In this document: one piece after another, positions 34,955 to 44,236 of the stretch
Position numbering within the stretch: the first letter of the stretch is position 1
How the letters are laid out: every line of letters begins with the position of its first letter
Made by a program: the position numbers and the translations under genes
Notes under the pieces: model-generated
Told to the model about the DNA's origin: nothing
Database searches by the model: none
The model's input: the letters and a program-made list of their open reading frames with translations, nothing else
From: Asticcacaulis benevestitus DSM 16100 = ATCC BAA-896
GTDB lineage: Bacteria > Pseudomonadota > Alphaproteobacteria > Caulobacterales > Caulobacteraceae
Assembly (NCBI RefSeq): GCF_000376105.1
Contig: NZ_AQWM01000001.1
Location: 1-64,000, forward strand
DNA: 64,000 bases
Reading direction: 5' to 3'

Positions 34955-36643
34955 ATGAAACTATCTGACATCAAGATCGGTTATAAGATTTTGGCAATCA
35001 TCGCCGTCTTTGGCATGTCCAGCATCGGTATGACGCTGTGGCAGAACTCGACGACCGCAAAGGCGCAAAAGAGTTACGAGCACATCGTCGATAATCTCGA
35101 CGTCGCGCTGCTTTCGGGTGCACGCATGCGGCAGAACCTCTTTGCCATGCAGGCCGCGGCCTATGGTCTTGCGTTTCAGGAATGCCCAAATCCACTCTGT
35201 GATAGCTTTTCGAAACTGGAAAAAGTATCGGAGGAACGTTTCGTCGAGCGTTACCAAGTTGTCATTGACACTGTACCGGAATACAAAGCCGATTTCGAGC
35301 CGCTGAAGGCACGCTTCGATAAAATCGCTGACGTAATCGGTAATCAGGCGGTCCCAGCAGGGGTGCGTAACGATCAGGAAGCGCTGCGGCCCATATTTGC
35401 GGAACAAGACCCTTTGATTGAGGCCCTGGCAACCGACATTGGCGCCAAGATTGACGAAAAGCAAAAGGCGCATGCAAAGATTTCAGATAATCTAAAAGCC
35501 GATATTGCCGCCCAGTCACGCAATAGTTTGATTATTTCGGTATTGATCACGGCAGTGATCACGCTTCTGGCGACCTTGCTGGCCTTTGGCGACATCGCCA
35601 AGATGCTGGGACGCCTGACAAGCCAGATGCAGGCCATTGCCAACGGCAGGCTTGATCAACAAATCGACGGTCTGTCACGTGGTGACGAAATCGGCATCAT
35701 GGCGAAAACCTTGGGCGTCTTCAAGGATGGCTTGCAGGAAGCGGAGCGCCTTCGTAACGCGACGGCCGAGCAGCGCGAGCAGGCCGAAGCGCAACGCAAG
35801 ACTGCCATGCTGGACCTCGCCGACCAGTTCGAGCGTTCGGTCGGAGGTATCGTCACCCTGGTATCTTCGGCGGCGACAGAAATGCAGGCTGCCGCCGCGC
35901 AACTGACCTCCACAGCGCAGGAAGCGTCCGCCCAGTCGGTCGCCGTGTCTGCGGCGGCGGAAGAGGCGGGCACCAATGTGACCTCGGTGGCCGGATCGGC
36001 GGAGGAGCTTGGCGCTTCGGTGTCTGAAATCGGACGTCAGGTCGAGACATCGGCGCAGATATCTGCCTCGGCGGTCAATGAGGCGCAACAGGCCATGCAG
36101 GTGGTGTCTGAACTCAACGAGGTCGCCAGCAGCATCACCGGCGTGGTCGACATGATTTCGGGACTGGCCAGCCAGACCAATCTTCTGGCACTGAACGCCA
36201 CGATTGAATCGGCACGCGCCGGAGAGGCGGGCAAGGGGTTCGCGGTGGTGGCGTCTGAAGTAAAGGCCCTGGCCGGACAGACAGCTAAGGCAACGACGGA
36301 GATTTCGGCCAAGATCGCACAGATACAGGAAGCAACCGTCCGGGCTGTCGGTGTGATCCAGGGTATCACCACTACGATTCAGGACATCAATACCACGTCA
36401 ACCGCGATCGCTTCGGCTGTCGAACAACAAAACGCGGCTACGCAGGAAATCGTACAGGCCGTGAACCAGGCCTCTGTGGGGACGAGCGAAGTCACCGCGA
36501 ACATCACAGGCGTCGCCCAGGCTGCCGAACAGACGGGGGCCGCGGCGTCGCAGGTTCTCAGCTCGTCAAACGAGCTCGCCCAACAGTCGGAAAAGCTGCG
36601 CTATGAGATGGATTCGTTCCTCGCTACGGTAAGAGCGGCTTAA
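34955..36643 (+). CDS. Methyl-accepting chemotaxis protein
   Basis: The 562-aa inner-membrane receptor has an N-terminal helix ([20 protein letters not shown]), a periplasmic helical sensor domain of about 150 residues with a CPNPLC pair, a second helix ([20 protein letters not shown]), HAMP, and a cytoplasmic signalling domain whose hairpin tip reads [20 protein letters not shown], then [19 protein letters not shown]. It lacks a C-terminal CheR-binding pentapeptide. The ligand is unknown. No che genes adjoin it except a lone receiver protein 2 kb away. GGGGTAAGTG precedes the ATG. Confidence 0.95.
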   Translation: MKLSDIKIGYKILAIIAVFGMSSIGMTLWQNSTTAKAQKSYEHIVDNLDVALLSGARMRQNLFAMQAAAYGLAFQECPNPLCDSFSKLEKVSEERFVERYQVVIDTVPEYKADFEPLKARFDKIADVIGNQAVPAGVRNDQEALRPIFAEQDPLIEALATDIGAKIDEKQKAHAKISDNLKADIAAQSRNSLIISVLITAVITLLATLLAFGDIAKMLGRLTSQMQAIANGRLDQQIDGLSRGDEIGIMAKTLGVFKDGLQEAERLRNATAEQREQAEAQRKTAMLDLADQFERSVGGIVTLVSSAATEMQAAAAQLTSTAQEASAQSVAVSAAAEEAGTNVTSVAGSAEELGASVSEIGRQVETSAQISASAVNEAQQAMQVVSELNEVASSITGVVDMISGLASQTNLLALNATIESARAGEAGKGFAVVASEVKALAGQTAKATTEISAKIAQIQEATVRAVGVIQGITTTIQDINTTSTAIASAVEQQNAATQEIVQAVNQASVGTSEVTANITGVAQAAEQTGAAASQVLSSSNELAQQSEKLRYEMDSFLATVRAA

Positions 36644-36648
36644 TGTAG

Positions 36649-36683
36649 CGGCGGGCCAGTCAATCTGGCCCGCCGTTGTTATT
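36649..36683 (+). terminator. Intrinsic terminator after the chemoreceptor gene
   Basis: CGGCGGGCCAG pairs with CTGGCCCGCCG around TCAAT and is followed by TTGTTATTGT. Confidence 0.85.
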
Positions 36684-36785
36684 GTACAAGAGGCTATTTG
36701 GCATGTGTATTAACCGTCCCTGTTAATATCGTTGCTATCTTATTTTGCTAACCTGGCTCCCATTGTTTTTGATTATTGAGCCATA

Positions 36786-38363
36786 ATGTCGTTGTTTAAG
36801 AGTCCTGGCAGACTGCCGCGTATAGTAAGTCACACCCTAATGTTAGACCTTTGGGTCGTCATGGCTTTGGGTGTGACGGGCACCCTCGTGCTGCACAGGT
36901 TCGACTGGTTTGAAGCCGTTTATGACTTTACCCGCCCCTATGAGAGACTACAGATTGATAATCTGCTGATTATCGTTTTGTTTGTCGCCATTGGCGCGAC
37001 GTTCATTTCTATAAGGCGTTCGCTGGATATGCGCCGGGAGTATGAGCAGCGTCTGAAAGCGGAAGGGCGGATGAAAACCCTGGCCCTGACGGACGCCCTG
37101 ACCGGAGTTGCCAATCGTCGACACCTTTATGATGCCCTTAAGCGTCGACTGGAGACTAATCCCGCCGAGGCATCCTGTTTTGCGGTGTGCATCTTCGATC
37201 TCGATCGCTTCAAGCCGATCAACGACGTCCACGGCCATCTTGTCGGCGATCAGCTCTTGCAGCAGATTGCGGAGCGTGCTCAGGCGCAACTTCGCTCGGG
37301 CGATCTGTTGGCTCGCCTGGGCGGTGATGAATTCGCCCTGATCGTCCGTACCGGGGCGGTCGACGAGGATATATCCGGATTGGCCGAACGTCTTATCGCC
37401 AGCCTGTCCGAGCCCTTTCGCATCGACCAGCTCGTCTGCCACGTCGGGGCGAGCATGGGTATCGCCTTTGCTCTGGGCGGCGCTTCGCAGACACCGGACA
37501 CGCTTTTGCAAAAGGCTGACCTGGCGCTTTATCGCGCCAAGACGGAAGGCCGCGGGACGTTCCGCGTTTACCAGGACGCCATGGACGCCAAGGCGCGTGA
37601 GCGCACCCTTATTGAACTGGAGCTGCGCGATGCGGTCGAGAACGGCGAAATTCTCCCCTATTTTCAGCCGCTGATATGCCTGCGCGACGGCCGGATTGAA
37701 GGCTATGAAATCCTGGCACGCTGGATTCATCCGTCCTTCGGGCTTGTGGCACCGGATCGCTTTATCGCCGTTGCCGAGGAGGCGGGGTTGATTGGTGATA
37801 TTTCCCTGTCCCTCCTGGAGCAGGCGTGCGAGCAGGCGCGTGACTGGCCAAAGGGGACCTATCTCTCGCTCAATATTTCTCCGGTCCAGCTTCGGGATTC
37901 TCAGCTCAGCACAAAAATTTGCGACATCCTGGACAGGATCGGTTTTTCCGCCACCTGTCTGGAAATCGAAATCACCGAAAACGCGCTGGTGCACGATGTC
38001 GACGTGGCGCGCCGAACCCTCATCTCGTTGAAAGCCAGAGGGATGACGCTGGCGCTCGACGATTTCGGCACGGGCTATTCCAGTCTGCAACACCTGCGGT
38101 CCCTGCCTTTTGACAAGCTCAAGATTGACCAGTCGTTCGTCATGAGTATGAGCGAGAGCGCGGAAAGCCGGAAGCTGGTCAAGGCTATCATCGCCATGAG
38201 CCACAGCCTTGGCCTGAAAACAACGGCGGAAGGTATCGAAACCCATGCGCACGCGCTGCGACTGACGCAAATGGGCTGCGAGACCGGGCAGGGCTATCTG
38301 TTTGGCAAGCCGTCTCCGCAGGCGCGTCAGGCCTGGGTGGCCGAGGCCATCGGGGCGGCGTAA
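36786..38363 (+). CDS. Membrane GGDEF-EAL c-di-GMP signalling protein
   Basis: The 525-aa protein has two N-terminal membrane helices (MLDLWVVMALGVTGTLVL and NLLIIVLFVAIGATFISI). The GGDEF domain is intact (active site RLGGDEFALIV near residue 180, with FDLDRFKPIND before it). The EAL domain has its signature as YEILARW and keeps ITENALVHD, LDDFGTGYSS and KIDQSFV, so phosphodiesterase activity is plausible and both activities may exist. It would tune c-di-GMP, which controls holdfast and motility in this family. No sensory domain is visible between the helices. Confidence 0.95.
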   Translation: MSLFKSPGRLPRIVSHTLMLDLWVVMALGVTGTLVLHRFDWFEAVYDFTRPYERLQIDNLLIIVLFVAIGATFISIRRSLDMRREYEQRLKAEGRMKTLALTDALTGVANRRHLYDALKRRLETNPAEASCFAVCIFDLDRFKPINDVHGHLVGDQLLQQIAERAQAQLRSGDLLARLGGDEFALIVRTGAVDEDISGLAERLIASLSEPFRIDQLVCHVGASMGIAFALGGASQTPDTLLQKADLALYRAKTEGRGTFRVYQDAMDAKARERTLIELELRDAVENGEILPYFQPLICLRDGRIEGYEILARWIHPSFGLVAPDRFIAVAEEAGLIGDISLSLLEQACEQARDWPKGTYLSLNISPVQLRDSQLSTKICDILDRIGFSATCLEIEITENALVHDVDVARRTLISLKARGMTLALDDFGTGYSSLQHLRSLPFDKLKIDQSFVMSMSESAESRKLVKAIIAMSHSLGLKTTAEGIETHAHALRLTQMGCETGQGYLFGKPSPQARQAWVAEAIGAA

Positions 38364-38389
38364 TGGGCTAAAGCCATTCCCTTTTTGAT
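38361..38389 (+). terminator. Probable terminator overlapping the stop of the GGDEF-EAL gene
   Basis: AATGGGCT and AGCCATT form a short stem with one bulge starting in the TAA codon, followed by CCCTTTTT. Confidence 0.5.
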
Positions 38390-38588
38390 ATTCGATAGAC
38401 GTCTGTTGGAAGATATTGAAACTTGAACAAATTTTATGCGTTATGATGCAATTCGCCTCACGCCAGCGTTGTTTTTAACTATCCTTTAGGGGTTTTGATA
38501 ACAGCATTATTGTGCAGTTGTGTCAGGATTGATACTTTCGCTCGCTGACCCAACCCGTGTGCCGCCGCTCTTTGTAGTGAGTAACCCT

Positions 38589-39017
38589 ATGCAGAAGACA
38601 GTTTTAATTGTAGAAGACAGCCGCGTACAAGCCCAGGCCATCGGGGCTATGTTTCAGCAGCTTGGCTTTCGTACAGACAGCGTGGCATCCCATGCGGAGG
38701 CGCTGGAGAAATTGGCCGGGGCGTCTTTCGACCTGCTTTTGCTGGATGTTTTTCTGGCGGAGGATAATTCGCTGGATCATCTCCACGAATATAAGGCGCT
38801 CCAGCCCGGCCTTGCGATCGCGGTTATGACCGCCGGTGATTTCACGGAAAGCGACAGTATCTCTGAGGCGATCAATCGCGCGCGCAGATCCCATGTCGAC
38901 TACATTCTCGCCAAACCTTTCAAGCTCATTGATGTCCAGCACATCAGCAAGGAACTGGAAGGTCGGCAGGTCGACGCCATGATCAGTATTGAATCGAATA
39001 CGGTTTTTCTTCGATAA
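38589..39017 (+). CDS. Single-domain response regulator (CheY-like)
   Basis: The 142-aa receiver domain has acid pocket VLIVEDSRVQ, phospho-acceptor Asp in LLLLDVFLAEDN, a Thr in AVMTAGDF and the conserved Lys in LAKPF. There is no output domain. It could take phosphate from an unlinked kinase or act on the neighbouring chemoreceptor pathway. The start at 38589 follows GTGAG; a longer frame from 38520 has no ribosome site. A TTAA-N7-TTAG sequence lies at 38475-38489. Confidence 0.9.
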   Translation: MQKTVLIVEDSRVQAQAIGAMFQQLGFRTDSVASHAEALEKLAGASFDLLLLDVFLAEDNSLDHLHEYKALQPGLAIAVMTAGDFTESDSISEAINRARRSHVDYILAKPFKLIDVQHISKELEGRQVDAMISIESNTVFLR

Positions 39018-39072
39018 ACGGACGAATCCTGCACCGCCCGGACAACGCTTCGGTGTCGGTAGCGGCAAAGGG

Positions 39073-39603
39073 TCAGGCGCCGCCAGGACCGGGCGATTTA
39101 GGCTTGGCGTTCATTTTTTCAAGAAACCCCAAGAGCAGGGCCGACACGACAAAGGTCAGGTGCATGGCGATGATCAGCATGATCTTCTCGTTTTCGTACT
39201 TTTCGAGATTGAGGAAGACCTGAAGCATGTGGATCGACGAAATGGCGACAATGCTCGACGCCACCTTGATCTTGAGCGAGCCGGAATCAAGCTTGCCGAG
39301 GAAGCTGACCTGATCCTTGTCCTCATGGTCGTTGGCGTCAAAACGCGACACGAAGTTCTCATAGCTGGAGATCATCACCATAACGATCAGCGAGGCCACC
39401 AGTGCCGCGTCGATCAGGGCCAGCATGGCCAGGATCATCTCGTTGGGATCGTAGTCGAAGGTATGCAGGGCGATCGTGTAGAGCTTGACGCAGAACGATA
39501 TACCATAGACCGCCAAAGCCGCGGCAAGGCCCAGAATGAAGATCACCAGCAGCCAGCGGCTGCCGAGGATGACGCGTTCGATGAGGTATTCAAGCTTGTG
39601 CAT
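39073..39603 (-). CDS. UPF0114 family membrane protein (YqhA-like)
   Basis: The 176-aa protein has the UPF0114/TIGR00645 pattern: LEYLIERVILGSRWLLVIF, LALIDAALVASLIVMVMISSYENFVS cut by SYENFV, and LDSGSLKIKVASSIVAISSI, with four membrane helices in total. It is predicted to lie in the inner membrane. The function is not established; distant similarity of the fold to ion channels has been suggested for relatives. It ends about 55 bases from the receiver gene on the other strand. Confidence 0.93.
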   Translation of the reverse strand: MHKLEYLIERVILGSRWLLVIFILGLAAALAVYGISFCVKLYTIALHTFDYDPNEMILAMLALIDAALVASLIVMVMISSYENFVSRFDANDHEDKDQVSFLGKLDSGSLKIKVASSIVAISSIHMLQVFLNLEKYENEKIMLIIAMHLTFVVSALLLGFLEKMNAKPKSPGPGGA

Positions 39604-39656
39604 GGACGCGTGGAGCCCTGTATGAAGATTGCGCTATATCATACAGGTGGCGTGCG

Positions 39657-39815
39657 TTAATCAAGAACCAGTTCGCGCAGACTTTGTTCTTGCTTCAGTT
39701 TTTCCTGGGACAGGCGGTCGACCTCGACGGCATGGGCTTTCAGGACGCCCAGCGCGCGCGGGTCAGCGGGGCGCGCGGTTATAGGCATAGTGGGTAGAAA
39801 CGGTTGCTCAAACAT
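39657..39815 (-). CDS. Small hypothetical protein, 52 aa
   Basis: Read from the sequence: MFEQPFLPTMPITARPADPR then a charged helix RLSQEKLKQEQSLRELVLD. AAAGAG lies just before the ATG, and the start is 20 bases after the stop of the large CDGSH fusion gene, so the two are probably one transcript. There is no signal peptide and no membrane segment. A partner role to the iron-sulfur protein is possible but rests only on position. Confidence 0.5.
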   Translation of the reverse strand: MFEQPFLPTMPITARPADPRALGVLKAHAVEVDRLSQEKLKQEQSLRELVLD

Positions 39816-39834
39816 AAACTCTTTATGCCTCGGG

Positions 39835-41862
39835 CTATTCGCTCACAAAGCCGACGCGGGCATGGCTGCCGTCGCAATAGGGTTTGTTGCCCGAATGACC
39901 GCAGCGGCACAGTTGCAGGGCCTGCGCCTTGCGGATGGTCCGACCGGTGCCGCTCAGGATCTCGACATTGCCGGAAAGGCGTAAAGGCCCGTTCTTTTGC
40001 GGGTTGATGCTGATCTCGCCATTGCGCACCTCAAGTGCGGTGACATCGCCCGTTTCCGGTTCGCCAGTGGCCTGGAAGGGATCATCACCTTCCTTGTGTG
40101 CGCCATCGCAGAACGGCTTGTTTTTGGAGCGTCCGCAGCGGCAAAGCGTGGCGCGGTAACCGATCGGTTCGCCGTTAAGCGTCAGTTGGCCGCGAAAGGC
40201 ATTGGGGCCGTTTTCGCGTACCTGCACCAGATTGACCAGCGGCGCCAGTTCCTGCGGGCGGCCATCCTTGCGTGTGTATTGAATGGCGCCGGACGGGCAG
40301 TTCTGCGCCGTTGCCACCAGATTGTCGGCGCAATCGGCATCGTCCGGCATGATCCATTCGCCGACAACATTGGCCTTGAAAACGCCAGGCTGCTGCAGCA
40401 CGCAAAAGCGGGCATGGATACAGCGTTTGGCTTCAAATTCGATGATGACGTCCTTGCCTTCGGCGCGCTCGATCGGCGGCGTCTGGCCGTGATTTTCCGC
40501 AGCCCCCGAAGGCGGATTGGGTGTGGAAGCGGCGGAGGCGGAATCGGGCGTGGTCTGCGGATCGCCTGTTACCCGTGGTTCGGCCATCACGCTCTCCTTC
40601 TTCGGCTCTGGTATATGTATGTCTCTCAGTTTCCTCGCCAGGGTGGAGAGGCGCTTTTGCGTCCCTTCCGCCAGTTCGCCGCTCAAGGCGCGCGGTATGC
40701 CCGTGGCCAGTTCTTCGAGACGTTCGGCGATGAAGGCGAGCGCCGCCTTGCCGTGGGGCAGGGGCGTGACATCGCGCAGGGTGGCGAACGACATGCCGGC
40801 GGTCACGTCCGGCACGGTGGTCGAGGCCTTCAGGCGCGTCAGATGTTCGGCCACCGGCGTCAGGGCATACATGCCGTCGATCGACACATCGATAAAGGCG
40901 CGCTTGCGCACAGGGTCGTGATCGGCAAAGCCCTGGGAAAGGGCGCGCAGCATCACATTATAGATGGCGTTGGCGAGGTCCATCACCGCGGCGGCCTCTG
41001 GCGCATCGACCCACAGATTGCCGCGGTCCGGTCCCCGCCGCATCACCGGATTGCTGGCCACCGGTCGTGCCGGCGCAAAGCCGGGATCAGCGGCTTCCAT
41101 TTTGTGATAGGCCTCGCACATGCCAAGGAAGCGATTGTAGTGCGAGCGCGCGTTGTCACCATCAGCGCCTTCGCCCTGACTGACAATGGTGTCGCAGGCG
41201 GCCAGCGCGGTCTTGAGGCATTTGACGACGGTCAGGCCGGGCAGGGGCGTCAGGTCAGGCCCGACCTGCAAGGACATATCGCCGATGAAGAGATGACTTT
41301 CGCCGAGGCGCGCGCTCAGCGATTCCAGTGCCTGGCGGATGCCGCGATAGAGGTGCCCGACCGTGGCGTAATCCTGACCGTTGGGCATGAGCTTGTCCGC
41401 GCCCATATTACGGTCATAGGGCTGGGCCTTCTGCGCGAAAGCCGCGCCATCGGGACGGTCATTGCCTTCGGGACGTTCGAGATAGATGAAGTGATCGAGC
41501 GTCGACTTGTTAAAGGGGTGCAGTTCGACCACCACGCCGGAGGGGTGATAGCCGGCGGAAATCGGAAAGTTCGGACGGCTGAAATGCGGCGCGCCGCCCA
41601 CAGCGATGGTGATATTGGCCACCAGAGCCAGATGGCTCATCTCCTCGACCGCGATCGAGATGATATCACGCCGCCAGCCAGCCACGATCCTGGCCTGTTC
41701 GGGTGTCAGGCCGTCGGCCTCGGTCTTCATGGAAAAAGCGGCGAACAGATAGCAGCACATCAGGTTATGCTCGATCTCCGCCGCTTCGGCGAGCAGGAAG
41801 ATCAGTTCCTCGCGGGTGCGGATATCGATTGGCGTTTCTGAAAAGGACGTGTCGGCCGGCAT
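39835..41862 (-). CDS. Fusion protein: ferritin-like domain, divergent 4Fe-4S domain, two CDGSH iron-sulfur domains
   Basis: The 675-aa protein. Residues about 15-230 form a ferritin-like domain of the kind linked to VioB/iminophenyl-pyruvate dimer synthase (EAAEIEHNLMCCYLFAAFSM, VEEMSHLALVANI). A helical part and a Pro/Ser linker follow to about 460. Then comes a Fer4_19-type domain (KRCIHARFCVLQQPGVF and QNCPSGAIQYTR). Two CDGSH motifs end the chain: CRCGRSKNKPFCDGAH and CRCGHSGNKPYCDGSH, each with the 3-Cys/1-His ligands of a 2Fe-2S cluster. It is cytoplasmic. A redox or iron-handling enzyme is likely; the reaction is unknown. Confidence 0.9.
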   Translation of the reverse strand: MPADTSFSETPIDIRTREELIFLLAEAAEIEHNLMCCYLFAAFSMKTEADGLTPEQARIVAGWRRDIISIAVEEMSHLALVANITIAVGGAPHFSRPNFPISAGYHPSGVVVELHPFNKSTLDHFIYLERPEGNDRPDGAAFAQKAQPYDRNMGADKLMPNGQDYATVGHLYRGIRQALESLSARLGESHLFIGDMSLQVGPDLTPLPGLTVVKCLKTALAACDTIVSQGEGADGDNARSHYNRFLGMCEAYHKMEAADPGFAPARPVASNPVMRRGPDRGNLWVDAPEAAAVMDLANAIYNVMLRALSQGFADHDPVRKRAFIDVSIDGMYALTPVAEHLTRLKASTTVPDVTAGMSFATLRDVTPLPHGKAALAFIAERLEELATGIPRALSGELAEGTQKRLSTLARKLRDIHIPEPKKESVMAEPRVTGDPQTTPDSASAASTPNPPSGAAENHGQTPPIERAEGKDVIIEFEAKRCIHARFCVLQQPGVFKANVVGEWIMPDDADCADNLVATAQNCPSGAIQYTRKDGRPQELAPLVNLVQVRENGPNAFRGQLTLNGEPIGYRATLCRCGRSKNKPFCDGAHKEGDDPFQATGEPETGDVTALEVRNGEISINPQKNGPLRLSGNVEILSGTGRTIRKAQALQLCRCGHSGNKPYCDGSHARVGFVSE

Positions 41863-41999
41863 GTCTTGCCTTTCCTGAGGTTTACGTGAATAGCGTAGCC
41901 TTGCCCCGTCCCGCCGTCTTGTACGAATGTGCCAGCTCAGTTAAGTCGGCTATCTGTAAAGGCGCAAGCGTTGATTTGCGCAAAAATGCCTTACGGCGC

Positions 42000-42028
42000 T
42001 TGACTCACGCCCACCTTTCCGACATAAG
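42000..42028 (+). promoter_or_regulatory. Candidate promoter of rpsD
   Basis: TTGACT at 42000-42005 and CATAAG at 42023-42028 are 17 bases apart, leaving a leader of about 115 bases before the rpsD start. The leader contains an ACGCCA/TGGCGT stem at about 42039-42063. Confidence 0.45.
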
Positions 42029-42148
42029 CCGCGACTTCACGCCATGGCTCACGCTTTGGCGTTACTACGGGTTGATCCTGAGCCGCCGTTGCAATCGCCC
42101 TCCGCACTCTCGCGGGGAGGCCGGTCAGGGTTAGATTATAGGTCTACT

Positions 42149-42766
42149 ATGTCGAAGCGCCACAGCGCCAAGTACAAACTCGACCGCGTCATGGGTGAAA
42201 ACCTGTGGGGCCGTCCGAAGTCCCCCGTCAACAAGCGCTCGTATGGCCCCGGCCAGCACGGTCAGCGCCGCAAGAACAAGATCTCTGACTTCGGTACGCA
42301 ACTGCGCGCCAAGCAGAAGCTGAAGGGTTACTACGGTAACATCACCGAGAAGCAGTTCCTGCGCACCTACGAAGAAGCCGATCGCCGCAAGGGTAACACC
42401 TCGGAAAACCTGATTGCTCTGCTCGAAACCCGTCTGGACGCCTTCGTGTACCGCACGAAGTTCGTGCCGACCGTCTGGGCCGCCCGTCAGTTCGTCAACC
42501 ACGGTCACGTTCTGGTCAACGGCAAGCGCGTCAACATCGCGTCTTACCGCGTGAAGCCGGACGATGTGGTTGAAGTGCGCGAGCGTTCGCGCAACATGGC
42601 TCTGGTTCTCGAAGCCCTGCAATCGCCTGAGCGCGACGTGCCGGACTATATCGAACTCGACGCCAAGGCCATGCGCGCCCGTCTGGTTCGCCTGCCGGAA
42701 TCGGCCGAAGTGCCGTACCCCGTCAAGATGGAACCGAACCTGGTTATCGAATATTATTCGTCCTAA
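42149..42766 (+). CDS. rpsD: 30S ribosomal protein S4
   Basis: The 205-aa primary 16S rRNA-binding protein. [20 protein letters not shown] starts the chain; [20 protein letters not shown], the S4 domain [20 protein letters not shown] and [20 protein letters not shown] are all typical. It lacks the zinc Cys found in some S4 proteins. It is a single-gene unit with its own promoter and terminator, a common arrangement in Alphaproteobacteria. The ATG at 42149 gives the standard length; upstream codons in the frame are leader. Confidence 0.98.
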   Translation: MSKRHSAKYKLDRVMGENLWGRPKSPVNKRSYGPGQHGQRRKNKISDFGTQLRAKQKLKGYYGNITEKQFLRTYEEADRRKGNTSENLIALLETRLDAFVYRTKFVPTVWAARQFVNHGHVLVNGKRVNIASYRVKPDDVVEVRERSRNMALVLEALQSPERDVPDYIELDAKAMRARLVRLPESAEVPYPVKMEPNLVIEYYSS

Positions 42767-42789
42767 GTTCTGGCCGAATATCGAAACGG

Positions 42790-42824
42790 AAAACCCCGGA
42801 AGAGCGATCTTCCGGGGTTTTCTA
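42790..42824 (+). terminator. Intrinsic terminator after rpsD
   Basis: AAAACCCCGGAAGA pairs with TCTTCCGGGGTTTT around GCGA (14 bp) and is followed by CTATT. Confidence 0.95.
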
Positions 42825-42981
42825 TTAGGCGCGGAAGCCAGGCACAGATCTTATGCTGCGGCGCAAACAAAAAGTGGACATCGTTGAAGGCTTGACTCAT
42901 AATCGCATATCAAAGGTCGTTCTTTGGTACGCGACACAAGCTGTTGTAATGTAAGAGTTTAGGTGCCGAGATGCAAAGAAT

Positions 42982-43296
42982 TTGCCCTCGTACACGATGT
43001 CACGCCTGCGCCTGCCGGGAAGCCTGGATGAGACCGTCTTGCCTTTTGGCCTGCACAAGGCCCGCGCGCAGAAGGCGATTACTTTCATTGACCAGGAGGG
43101 CAGAAAACCTGACGTCACGACGGTGAACCCGGTCGACCCGCTCTGCTCACGGGGCGCCAAGTCGCGCTGCGTGGGGCAGATGAAGGGCGTTCCCCTCTAT
43201 TACGACAACGGCCACTTCAATGGCACGGGCGCTAATATGGTGGCCGGACAAATATTGAGCGTTCTGGACAGCCAGGCCCGCGACGGTGCCTACTAG
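42982..43296 (+). pseudogene. Remnant of an acyltransferase-3/SGNH protein, C-terminal end only
   Basis: About 104 residues that read VNPVDPLCSRGAKSRCVGQM and then GVPLYYDNGHFNGTGANMVA. This is the C-terminal end of the SGNH domain that follows acyltransferase-3 membrane domains in polysaccharide O-acetyltransferases, with the catalytic D-x-x-H as DNGH. The membrane part and the nucleophile block are missing, and no ribosome site precedes the frame. It is probably a relic of a once complete sugar acetylase gene at the edge of the AT-rich patch. Confidence 0.7.
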
Positions 43297-43345
43297 AGCT
43301 TGCGTGATCTAAGCGATTACGCCTTTTCAAATTGGAGCAAATGAA

Positions 43346-44053
43346 TTGGATTTCGCCCATAACTTAGAATTGTTAGTCCACGATCAGGAGGTAGTCTGCG
43401 AGCGTGTCAGTGAGGCCCGCCTTCGTATTTCTGGACCGATAGACGAGTCTTTTGTTAGGTGCCTTCAATCTAATAGAGACGGCAATCTGAATACAATAAT
43501 TGTAAATTCTCCGGGCGGCGAAGTTGAAATATCCATGAAGGCTGGCGCCGAAATAGATAAAAAGTACAGCGTAATAGTCGAGAATTATTGTGCGTCAAGT
43601 TGCGTCAACTACATATTGCCAGCCGCTCGTTATATATACATCAGTCATGGTGCGGTAATACTATTTCATGGTTTCGTTGACGAAAATGACGTCAATTATG
43701 CCAAAGAGCATGCAATGGAAATTGTATTGGCGAACGCACCAAAAGATAAAAACATCGATGTAACAAAAGTCGCTCGGCATATGATCGAGGATACGATCAG
43801 ACAAAAAGACGTTCAGGATAAGTATCTGGAAAAGTACAGCGTCAATTTGAAAGCATTTCGAAAATATGATGGTATTTACATTGGGGGCAATTGTGAAGAT
43901 AAGTTCGTATATCCATCTTATGGTCAAATGAAAAAGGCGTATTTAAAATTTGATAGATTGCATTATGCCTCAATTTCGAAATCAGAATTTTCAAAACTGA
44001 ATACAAAGTTTAAAGAATACAACCTTGATAAATGTATTTACTACGGAGGTTAG
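43346..44053 (+). CDS. Clp/crotonase-fold serine protease-like protein, AT-rich
   Basis: The 235-aa protein has IIVNSPGGEVEISMKAGAEI, then VENYCASSCVNYILPAARYI with the likely nucleophile Ser in the ASSC turn, and ILFHGF with a His. This is the ClpP/SppA-like pattern seen in periplasmic COG3904-type proteins. No signal peptide is seen. The start is TTG with GGAG 8 bases upstream; a nearby ATG (43341) reads only eight codons. Base use is strikingly AT-rich compared with neighbours, so it was probably acquired. The C-terminal 80 residues match nothing I know. Confidence 0.7.
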   Translation: MDFAHNLELLVHDQEVVCERVSEARLRISGPIDESFVRCLQSNRDGNLNTIIVNSPGGEVEISMKAGAEIDKKYSVIVENYCASSCVNYILPAARYIYISHGAVILFHGFVDENDVNYAKEHAMEIVLANAPKDKNIDVTKVARHMIEDTIRQKDVQDKYLEKYSVNLKAFRKYDGIYIGGNCEDKFVYPSYGQMKKAYLKFDRLHYASISKSEFSKLNTKFKEYNLDKCIYYGG

Positions 44054-44161
44054 CGCTTTGATGCTTTCTGCTGTCTTGGTACGTATTCAACAAAAGAACA
44101 TGTCCGTGGGGGCACCAAAAGGGGAGGCGACATACGTGTGAGCGCAAGAGGCCCCGGCCTT

Positions 44162-44236
44162 CCAGAGCCTGTTCCGATCTGATTGAACCAGATCGGCGCT
44201 CTATTTTTTTACGCGCTTTTTGAGCCGAAAATGCGT
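44162..44236. repeat. Dispersed palindromic repeat, decayed copy 3
   Basis: It matches the left two thirds of the elements at 2901 and 17305 (CAGAGCCTGTTCCGATCTGA and later GATCGGCGCTCT), but the centre has a deletion (TTTTTTTACGCGC) and the right arm after ATGCGT is lost. Confidence 0.8.

Noticed and set aside
42897-43160. Minus-strand 87-codon frame opposite the acyltransferase remnant
   Set aside because: The plus-strand reading matches an SGNH C-terminus, so the opposite frame is a shadow.
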